Below, in pieces: positions 22,598 through 34,500 of a stretch of DNA of 64,000 nt. Source of the DNA: Kingdonia uniflora. Lineage: Eukaryota; Streptophyta; Magnoliopsida; Ranunculales; Circaeasteraceae. Under the pieces are notes generated by a model. The model was not told where the DNA came from. It made no database searches and saw only the letters and a list, made by a program, of their open reading frames with translations. Positions within the stretch are counted from its first letter, which is position 1, and every line of letters begins with the position of its first letter. Location of the stretch: the NCBI GenBank assembly GCA_014058105.1, contig JACGCM010002885.1, positions 1-64,000 on the forward strand, read 5' to 3'. The position numbers and the translations under genes are program-made.

Positions 22598-25500
22598 ATG
22601 CTTACAGGTGGGAAAAGTTTTGTTTCATCGCCTCCGGCATTTTCTAGCGATGGGAAGAGATTGCTTGTATGTACTGGCAACACTGTCTCAGTGTTTTGCA
22701 CCAAAACTGGAATTCAGGTAATTTTAGCATTTTTTATTGATTGGTTTATTTACTTTGAATTACAGGGTATGTAGCGAGTGTGGGAAAAAAAATTAGAAGT
22801 GGTCGAGAATTTGAAGTGGTAAAAAATAGGGCTGTCAATGGATCGGATTGGAGTCGGATTGATGCAAATCCGAATCCGATTCGAAACTTTATAAGTAGCA
22901 TCCATATCCAATCCGATCCAAAACTTTATAAGTAACATTCGAATCCAATCCAGTTCGAAACTTTTTTCGGAGGTCCGAATCCGAAATCCGATCCTACCAT
23001 AATTTTATTTGATGAATAAAAATGTGGATGCAAAGGCTTGAACCCATGACCTTTCATGGGTTTTAAGAACTAAGTACCACTTAGCCACAAAGCTAGATGT
23101 GTTATAATATATTTTCTTATTGTATATAATATATTTATAATAGTTGTAGAACATTAACATTGATAAAATATAAATATATCGGTATATAACTTCGGATCGG
23201 ATATTTATTGGATTGAACTAGGCGCCATCCGAATCCAATTCGAAATTATTTCGGATGTTCCTTATTCGGATCGGAAAAAATGACATCCATATCCTAAAAA
23301 GGAATCGGATTTTGGATTATATCCAATCCATTGACAACCCTAGCAAAAATCCCAGATGAACTTGTTTGAATTGGTGGGAGAATTTTGGGATGGTTTCGTT
23401 TAATAATGGAGATTTGGTTAGAAAAACTCTTCCACTAAATACGACTGCGGGAATGAGTGTTTAAAGGGTTTTTTTTTTCAACCACTCTTTATGCGTATAG
23501 GTAGTTGTAGTTCCATTATTGTTCCTGATCAAGAAGTTAATCAACTTGATTTGCTGTTACAGATTACAGAGTTGAAGGGTCACACAACAAGTGTAACATC
23601 AGTTATCGTTGTACCATCTTCCACCCCTGCAAGTAAAGTTTTGTGCTATTGTTGGACCTCATCACTTGATGGAACAATTTGTTATTGGGATTTTTCTCTA
23701 CCGGAGTTAGTTAGGAAGGTTGATGTCCACCTTCCCGTTTTCTCGATGGTAAGATAGTGTTTTATGTGTTTGTATTGGTCATGCATTTTGTATGACCCTG
23801 CACTTTTTACTTGTGTAATTTGATTTGTTTATGTTTTGCCCACTTAACAAAATTTATAATATTTGTAAACGATAAAGTCTTAAATATCTTTTGTTGTCTT
23901 TGTTTCTTCCTGTTATGGTTTCCAGATAATCCCAAATGTATTGGGCATAGCAGTTGAGGGTAAAAAGAAACAACCCAATCTTTTTGCATTCATTTCAGTT
24001 AAAGATACAACTAGACCAGACGTTCTGAATAAAGCATTACATGGAAAAATATTGAAGTGCAATCTCACAAAGTCTTCTCAAGCTGGTGGAGTTTTATCAG
24101 AGGTGCAATCAGATAGCTCTTTTATACGCAATTTACTTTTATATCGAATCTTGAAGAATTGCAATTAGTAAGCTAGCGCAATTGTAGTTCTGCTTGCTCA
24201 TGCGCATTACTTTATATATTTTCCTTGTAATTGATTATGTCATATGTAGCTAGAATTTTGTCGTGCATGCACATGTACATGCTCTTGTCTATGGTCATTA
24301 CCTTATTTTTATTTTATGACGCACATCTAGTTTCTCATGATTAAGATGATGACTATGGTTATTAACTTGATCTTATACTTCGTAAACAACAGTACTTTAT
24401 CGGTATATGACTTAAAAAAAATTGTGGAGGAGTCAAGAGTCAAGAGTCAAACTAAATTTATCATTGAGTTTGAGTATAATATTCATGGTCAAGTTTTTAA
24501 TAAATAGTAAAGAAACAAGAAGTATATGGGTAGAAACGGTTAGTGTTATTGAATTTAAACCCTGGCATTTTCTCGATCCTTCAAATGTTTCTCCAGTCTC
24601 TCCTATAAAACCAATAATAACAGTAAGATACTAACTTCTAGTAGTAGATGACTGTCCAGAAAGATCTAGTGTTTAAATCAAATTTGAAGTAAAATTATTA
24701 AGTACCAGGGTAGTCAACTAGTATCACGTACTAACGTTAAGATTTCACATGCTTAACAGTCCCAAGGCGCAATGCTACGAGTAAGGGGTTTTTGCCTTGC
24801 AACGGAACAAGTTCTGATTTGAAGGAAATATGGGCAAAAGTAGTAGTAATAGAAAGAGATTAAACTGATCGAGTTGCTCTTGGTCAAGTACTGATTGATT
24901 ATGTCAAAATACGTATAGGAGAATAATGCAAGGTGGCCCCCAAGTTTATGGTAAGAACGAATTTAATAAGCTACATTGAGGAGGATGGAATGTTGAATAA
25001 AAAAGAATAAAGTCTGGCAATGATGGTATGGTTCAAACATGGATAAATAAGCACAAGGCAAGTAAGCAACACAATTATGTTGGGATCAATCCAATGATAT
25101 AAACATAAGTAGCATACTAAGGCTTCGACGTGACAACTTCAGCCAAATCATCACATCACAGACCGACACATATACAAAGGTTATATTTCAAATTCCATAA
25201 CCCCCCCCCCCCCCCGATCCTTGATTGGAATTCATACATTTCATGAAAATTATATTCCCAACTATGAACATGGCCTGAAATTGACACCCCTTTGATTCTC
25301 CAAATTATAATACATACCTGTTTTTAAATTCTAACTTGAAGAAAAAGCCAATCTCACCACCCATCATTGCCCACACTTTGGTCCATAGCAAACATTAACA
25401 TGACACCACAACTTACCGTGAAAAAATCTTAATGATTCAGAAATGGGCAAAAGTCTAATTCACATAGATTTGATTAAATACGCATATAACCACTTTTTGT

Positions 25501-28500
25501 TACTCCACATAATATAACTTGTTTTCCGCATCTAGCTCAAACCACATTATGTTGTACCACTCCACAACGAAAATAGCTCGTAACATTTGCTGAACAAATT
25601 TGTTAATTTGAATCGCATTAGATCATTGTAAGGATAATCACAGGGTTCATAAGGAAAATACGTCTCAGTAACCACCTAACACCTAACAGTAAGGATTTTG
25701 TTAAGAATGTGAAAATAATTTTTCTTGATGATCTCAAAAGAAGATTTCCGAGGTGGTAAGCATATGACCGCGAGGTAAAGGAAGCAGTAAAACAATACAA
25801 AGAATAATCAACACCACGTTGGATCTACTATTACTTAATCTGCCCATCCTATCACAAGGTTTTAAAACCTCGTCCCGTCATAATAAAAATAGACTAAGAT
25901 ATATAAAATTATTGCATAATGTTAGAGATGATCCCTTCCACAATCATTATCTTTAAAATGCATATTGATTATATCCTTCTATATATACCATCCAATCGCA
26001 TATGAGGTAAAGTCCCAAAGAACTTTTTCGATCTTCTGTCTAAATGATGTGCACAATTACGCTTTCAAGGATTAAATAAAAGTTTGTTTCAAGATCTAAG
26101 AGATCCCCAAAAGATTGAGAAATGAACCCAAACCTTCATCCCAACCAGACAATGTAGAAGTAAGTAATCAATGGTTTCATCCACTATACCACAAAAAAAT
26201 TGAAATCCATGCTTCTTTGTCCTAATTCATCTCTAGCCACTCCCAATCAAAGAAGGCCACTTCAGACAAAATTTCTTTTCTCCAAAGCATCTCAAGAGGC
26301 CTACGTACCTCCATACCTCCTCTTGCACTATTAGCTTCAACCAAATGTCGACACATGGATCTCACTATGAATAACTTATTTTTGACCAACTTCAATTTTC
26401 ATTTGTCTTCTCCCATCCGCATCACACCAAAGTAAGTTTAAAATCATAGAACAAAGATCATGCACTTCCTATCAAAATGTTTTCTCCAAAAATGAAGAGT
26501 TCTAATTTTTCGTACTCTCGTCCATTTTGTAAAAATCTTTCACTCTCCCAAGTTTTAGATCAAAAACATTTGCAGGGAGATACTTTGTACATTAAATCGA
26601 TAGTAAAAAAATTGATTTTAATTGAGGAAATTGCACCAATATTGAGGAGATGAAGTTTTCACCAAGAAATTGCACTGTTCACGATGGAAAATCAAATAGA
26701 AATTAATTGTAACAAGTAGTCATATAGTAGATATAATATATCCAGAATCACATTTGTTTTGAGTACTCTACAAAAAATATGTTATATGTGCTATTGGATT
26801 TCACAACCACAAGTACATCAGAATCTCTCTTGGAGGAACTGCGTAATCTTTTTATGTTGTAAACATTTCACTACTACAATTTCTCTATATAGAAAATCCA
26901 ACTTGGACCACAATTATTTACGGGAAAACAACTATGAAACGCCTACCAACCGCCTGGGCAAATTAATCGGCTAGCCATCCTGTCATTTTTATTTTGCCTC
27001 TTGGATCTACTCGATCAGAGTTGTTATGAAGAAGTTATTACTTTTACTATCTGCAACACCATTAGTGACCACCCTCAAATTCTTGTAACTATTAGGTTGT
27101 GTCCGCATTTCCACTTATTTTTAAGCTGTGTGTCGGTCATCTCATATCGTATTGGACAGCAACACTATACCCGTGTCAGTGTTACACAGTTTTATATCTA
27201 TAATGTTTTTCATAGATAGGTCGAGAAATTCTCTTGATAAATGCCCCTATAAATTTCCCTATAACTTCATCCATATCATCCTCAATGCATGGTGACACTT
27301 CATATGAGTAGTGAGACCAGGTTACGGCCTTGCGAGAGCAGAAATTGGATCTTCGAATAAACAGGTCCCTGTAATTATTTTACCTTTAACCAGATCTGTT
27401 GTCAATTACATTGTTTCTTTTAAAATCATGTGGGTAGAAGTTTTTGCTTGATTTTTAAACTTCCAACTTTTCTGTCTCAGACTAGACATCCGGAGTTCAT
27501 CACAGGTAGTATCTCCGGGGAATATTTTGGCATCCGAAACAAGCGCAAGATTCATGTATGGAAGATCAATGCAAATGGCTCAAAGTACGATGTCAAGAAA
27601 ATAAAACTTCATCACACAAAGAATTTATCTGTTCTTGCTTTTCATCCAACCCAAAGAATCATAGCTGCAGGCGATGTGACAGGAAGGATATTGATTTGGA
27701 GAGGTTTTGGAAATAAATCATTCTCTGAAAATGGAGGTCCAGTGAATGGAAAAGCTGTAAAAATTGAAGAAGAGAGGGCTGGGGTGAGGGGAGATGATGA
27801 TGCCGAGTCTTGCTCCACGTGGCATTGGCACCCAGCCGAAGTGAAAGTTCTTTTTTTCTCCTCTGATGGAGCTTATCTATATTCAGGTGAAAACAAAACA
27901 CTAATAAAATAATATGCTATCCCGTTCATTATATACACAATCTGGCATATGTTACTTACCAGTAGATGGGTTTCATTTAATGTTTGAAAAAGGCTCCCAG
28001 CCTTGCTTTGATACTCGCATTAAGTCGAGGATGGGGTATGGTTACACCTTACCTTTTCCGTGCTAATTTTGTCGATTTTCCTATTTCCTAATTTTCTTAG
28101 TTGGTTCACCAAAATGCCCCTTCTTAGTGTCTAATATGACAAAATCAAACATAAAGGGTACGTCTACATCAAACAAATCCGTTTAGTTTCATTTTTTTTT
28201 TCCCGTTAAGATTGCTGACGTAGATTGAGAAGGGGGGGCGCGGCTCACGGCCACCTCAGGAGTGGCTCGAGACTTAAAAATCCTCAGAAAAACTGCCCCG
28301 AGGTTTTAACACGCTTTTCTAAATCTTGGTTTTCCTGTAAGAACAAAATGTTTTAATCCTTATGGAAAATAAAAGGGCCAGGTTTACCCTCTGGTTGTAA
28401 ACTTTTATTCAAGTGAATATCATTATTAAAATTTAATTACCTTTGCAAAGGGATCAAATGGTTACTCATTCTTAGTTGGTGTACTTTGCTCTAATAAAAT

Positions 28501-31500
28501 GGCAAAGACTGAATTGAATATAGCTGCCACTTTTGGCATGACCATAGATTTCCAATTTCCAATTTAATTGAAAAAACTTACTCATTTTTTAGGTGGGAAG
28601 GAGGGAGTTCTCGTGGTGTGGCAGCTGGACACAGGAAATAAGAAATTTCTGCCACGTATTGGGGCCCCACTACTTTATTTTGTAGATTCTCCAGATCCTA
28701 CACTTTGTTCGGTAAGAGCTTGTTTGTACATTAACTTAATATAATGTAACCATTTTGTTTCATCTAAATTACGTATCTGATTTTAGCTTTAATAGTTATG
28801 GAAGATTTGTTAGATTTTGATAGTTTTCCTGAAGTTGTTCATGTTCAGATATCCTGTGCAGATAATCAAATCCATCTCCTGAAGACTTCTTCAATGGAAA
28901 TTTTGAAGTCCATTTCCGGGATAAAGGTTTGTCAGCCTGTACTTTGCTTATTTACTAAAAGTTACACCTATTTCCTCGACGGCACATAGGAAAATATTTG
29001 CATGTTTTTTTAGATGTGAAAACGAGTGTCTTGTTGGTGGTTTAGTAGAATGTCATCATTTTACATATTATAAATCCATGTTATGTATCTCGAGGACGAT
29101 GAAAAACTGAGAAACATGGGACACTTATTTTTGTGCTTCTAAAGACATGAAACACTTTTGCATTTTATACAGTGAAATGCAAAGGAGTCATTTTGCAGTT
29201 GTTGTCTATTTTGTTGAACCTGTACTCACAGAATTTGCATTTTCAGCTTCCCTGTTCATTACCAGCGATAAACGATGGCTTACGCTGCGGATTTTTCTTT
29301 GATTGCGCTGCTGGGTTGGTTGCGATACCAACAGAAGCCTATAGTGTACAATTCTACAGTCTTCTTGAAGACCGTGAAGTTTCTCAAGTAGGCGGGTTCA
29401 TAATCCATTGGGATTTTTTCTTATTCATTTGTTTTCTCGACGTTGCATGTTTATGTGTTTACTGTGCCTTTTGTAGGTTCAAATTTGTGAAAGAAACCAT
29501 CAGGCTCCAGATGATGTCACGGTATGCAAGTTATCTTTCTTTTGTGAGATTTTCGTACAGTCCGCAATATTACTGAGATAAGTTGACCTTTATTTTCTTC
29601 CACTCACCAATGAATATGCATATCTTTTCAGTTATATAAACATACTTAAATTAGCTGATGTCTTTTAGGCACTTTTGTTGCACTGAAAACTAGGATCCTG
29701 AATAAAAAATGTCATATTTCAATTTCACATGTTTGTTGCTTAAAGAAGAATGAATCCTAGAAAGTTACTTCCTCAAACGCAAAATGAGGAAAATGAGCTT
29801 ACCATCTTGGGAGAGAATTATCGATTTTCTGTTAAAAAAAAGGCTCTTATTTTGTATTCCCAATCGTTCCATCTACCCCCCGCTTTCTCTCTCTCCAACA
29901 CAAGACTGAGAAATATCTCCACTCAGGCTTATTACCATCTCTTTCAAAATGAATGCTCATTAACTTGTCCTACTTTCTTAAAAGAAGAGACGAAAAACTT
30001 ATACTCTCAAGTCTCACCACATTAAAACAAGTCTCTCTCTCTCGGATCTCATCTTTCTATTAGAAGCAAGTTCATAGTATATTTGAAGAAGATATTGACA
30101 CAAGTATTTTGAACTTCACTATCAATGGACCGTCAATGATTCTTTGGGTGGTACTCAATTTGAACTTTGTTGTGGAGTTTACTTTGAGTTGAGTTAGAGT
30201 TTGGTGCTTAATTCTGATTAACCATCTTTAAAGCAGATAATTAGTGATATTACTATGATTATGTTCCATTGCGATTGAAGTTTCTCTATAATGAGAAATG
30301 AATTTCGACTTGAATATGTAGAATTATGTTGAAGGTACAGAGACATGAAGCTAATATGGAGCAAGAAAGGGTGTTCAAGTTTGATTAATTTTGGGAGAAT
30401 CATTCTCTTTTTTGGAGAGCCGTGAGAAAACTGCAAGTGTCAGTCGTACAGACATGACACAAACTGAAAGGATATCAAGAACAACTTAACAAAGAAATAC
30501 TATTTTTTTTTGGCGAGGAAAATTTTCAAGTTTTACATGGTAAAGCGTAAGCGGCGTGAAATAAATCCCATAAATAAAAAGATCTTGGGAAATAGTTACC
30601 CTGTTCGAAAAAGATTATTGAATGTAGATTTTGCATGAAGCAAAAGGATCATTGAAGAAATATTTTTTTACCATATTTCACAGATATACAACCTAGGTAA
30701 CGACACTTCACTTTAATAAAATAAAACGTGTCCGACACCCTGATACTTGGACACTCGGATACACGTGTCCAACACTATTTGCAGGGTACTTAACAAAATT
30801 CTGCCGTTTTCGACACCCCGTACCCGTGTCGGACACCGACACCCGTATCCGTGTCGTTACCTAATATACAACATCATTTTGACTTCCGTATTTATAGAAT
30901 CCTGATGAATCTCACAATTTCTGAGATTTTCTTCATGATCTCGACCCATTTTTACCTGTTTCCACTAGTATTTCTTTATTGTGTACATCACTTCCGTATT
31001 TATAGAATCCTGATGAATCTCACCATTTCTGAGATTTTCTTCACGATCTCGACCCGTTTTTACCTGTTTCCACTAGTATTTCTTTATTGTGTACATCACT
31101 TGAATGCTTATTTGCTTAGCCTAGAGTTTGCCATGTGAAACTTTTTTAGTCTAAAAAAAGTAATCCTACTATTTGAGATGATTGCAGATTGTTGTGACTT
31201 TATTAGCTCTCTCTGAGGATGGCTTGAAGCTGAGTACAGTTGATACTAAGCTCTCTGAAGAGGGAATTGGTGGTCTTGTTTGCCTCAAGTTTTGGGATTA
31301 TGGGTCTCGTAGGGGACAGTTCACCCTTTCTACCATCATTTATGAGCCTCACAGGTTTACATCTCATCTTGTTACTTTTACATTTTAGTTATAATCTCAT
31401 TCCTAAGTTATTGACATTTATTTTTCTTTGTTAATATAGTGATGCTCGAATTTCTGCTATAGCGTTCCATCCCATCTGTGACATGGTTGTGAGCTCTTCT

Positions 31501-34500
31501 TATAGTGGAGATTTTAAGGTACAACCTTAGCTCATTTCTCTCTCTCTCTCTCTCTCTCTCTCTGATTTTTATTCCACAGATTTGGGTTCGTAGCGTCAAC
31601 ATGCAGCAGAAAGATAGAGAGTCTTCAAAACCTGGTTGGAGATGCCATTCTGTTGGTTCATACAAGTATACTCTCTGTTTTGATTTTTTGTTTGTTTCAG
31701 CTTTGAGTGACTGCAGTCTGGATATCCTTTGTTTCTTTTTTAGAACAGAACTTGGTTGTAGCACTATGTTCTATAATAAAGATATTTAGGAAAAGTAATC
31801 TTAGGGTCTGAGGTTGAACACCCCCCCCCCCCCCCCCCCCCCCCCACACACACACACGCAAAAGAAGCAACAAGTATAATATCAACTTGATTATGAAATA
31901 CATGCTTTTCAAGATAGCATAGCTTCTTTATAAACAAACATTGTCTCAGCTTACTGATGGTTTTTAAGGCCCCCTTTGTACTGCGTTCTTGGTGGTCTCT
32001 TGGTAATGCAATTTTCATCCCTAAAGAAGGAAATACATTTGAACTTTTATCAAAAGAAAAAAGATATACTCTCTGGGCCCAGACCACAGTCAAATCTGAG
32101 AGAATAAATGAACCGAAAAGAAATTGGAGATGAGACGTCGTATAAATCGATTTATTATGCACAAAAGAAAATATTATAGTGTTAGCTGTACGAACGATGC
32201 GCCATATATGAATGTAAGGTGTGAAATAGAAGTTGCTGAGTTCTACTATATTATGCTATTTTCTGGTTCTGTAATTGAAAAAAAAAAGATTTGTTCTGCA
32301 GGAGAAAATCCATGACCGCTGCTGCATTTTCTGCTGATGGCTCGGTCTTGGCTGTGGCTGCAGAAACTGTTATTACATTGTGGGATCCAGAGCAGAATGT
32401 CTTCGTTGCTGTCATTGGTGAAACAACCTCGGTGATCGTCTTGCTCATTATGGGTTGTTTTTATGAATTAAAATATGTATAAAAAATTGACTGATATGTT
32501 GCGGATATGTCACGAAGTCTCCAATGTATCGCTTCTGTGACATGTTTTTTTCACGTCATATATAAAGTATAGATTAGTCGATACGTTTTCGAATGTGTTA
32601 TGCTCAATAAGATTTTTTTTATCTATATATCACAGTTTGTCAACCACCCAACTATATTTTAGAAGCATATGCATTCGGGGACATTGTTTGGACCCAATAT
32701 ATCAGTCCCTAGTTTGAACCATTCATTTGTCAACTTAACATATATTGTTTTGTCTTTTATACCTAATTTGACGTTTTAATGGTTAATCTCACTAAATTTT
32801 ATGAATTTCCAGTGCATCGAGACACTATCGTTTGTTGGAAAATCAGAATATCTTTTAGCAGTATCTCGAGGTTCGAAAGCACAGCTATCTGTCTGGAGTA
32901 TGTCAAAGCTTTCTATATCCTGGTCATATCAACTTCTGGCAGAAGGTACTCGGGATTTTTTTCTTCTTCCAATTGTGTTTCTAATGGATATTATTATATT
33001 ATAATATTTTTCCGTTTTTCTTAAAAATATATAAACGAAGAAGTTTTATTAAATGAAAAATGTCTTTTCAACACGAGGAGATATTACAAGGAAAGCCTAA
33101 ACACAGCCGGCCTTTAAGAAATACGAACGAAACCACAATAAAACAAGCCTCCTAACAAGCAAAGAAGCCACACGTATGAAATTAATATCACTGCATAAAA
33201 TTTCCCTAACAGAACACAAATCTGCGCATCTAATCCGTCTCAAATCTTCATTAATAATCCTCCATTATTTGCTACTTGTTAGTCAAATTGATCTTCTGAT
33301 ACCCTTTGAGTATCATGAGGTTGTGACACATGTATTATAACATAATATTTATTTGTAGCTAAGTAAAAGTTTCTATTACTAGTGGCGGTGGGAAACAACT
33401 GGAGATGATGGCGGTGGTGAACCCCGGAAGCACTGGTTGGAGAAGATGAACCAGATCTAGATGAGAGATGTAGACTGAAAGAGGAGATGCAGGAGGAGAG
33501 AGAAACTTGTGTTTTTTTGTTTTGGTTGAGTACAAACGGGAAGCAGTTATGTTACACCCAAATGCAAACTATTGCGTGCACAGGAGAACTCCCTACGTGC
33601 GACCATAGATCTAGCCTCTAACATCCTATATGGGCGTCCATTTGTAAAATGGAGCCTATGATTTAATTAAAACTTAAGTACCAACTTTGTGGAGGGTTCA
33701 TTCTCCCATTTCTTTATCAAGTCATGCTGTGGGGGTTGATGGGCTTTGCCGATCCCTGCCTCTGGCATTTATCTCAAAATAAAGGTACAAAAGGTAAAAG
33801 GGGGGTACTGTATTTTGTGCTAGAGAGCCTATGCAACATTGACACGGATACGGGTGTTGGTGTCTGACACAGGTACGGGGTGTCGGACACGGCGGTTTCA
33901 AAATAAGTGAATACGCGGACACGGTCGTATACTAAAAAGATACATACAGTAGTATCATTTTTCAAATTTCATGTATTGTGTCTTGTTATATGTGAATGCA
34001 TTATGAATATGTAATTATGTTAGTAACTTGTGGGTTAATTTACAACTTATAACAAACATAAAACAATAATAGTAGTTAGTAGGGTTGAATAACATGTATA
34101 AAAATTGAGATATGCGGTCCAGAAGGAAGGAATCAACGGAGCACCTGACATTCCCTGCACGACCGGTCAGTCTATAGCACAATGTGGCATTACTATGGGA
34201 TCCTATGTTAAAATTTATGTAAAAAAGTTGATGATCTAAAGTAAGAAGTGTCCACACGAATGTCGGTGTGTTTGAGTATCCGACACGTTTGGATACGGTT
34301 TTTTTAAGGAATATGGAGTGTCCATGTTGCATAGTAGAGAACAAAATATGTTTAAATATAAATGAAGCTGCTCTTTCATCAAGGAGAGTAACAACCCTAA
34401 TCTCGATTGAAAGCTTCCATAGCAATAGTGAACAAATAGGGGAACCATTCACTGAGATAGAGTACTTTGCAATGGATATACAAATATGAACCCAATGAAT

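Noticed and set aside
30851..31138. 95-residue repeat protein on +
   Set aside because: Product of a 108-bp non-coding tandem duplication in an intron.
31764..32162. 132-residue protein on - with a Gly run
   Set aside because: Translation of poly-C/(AC)n and intron sequence of WDR75.
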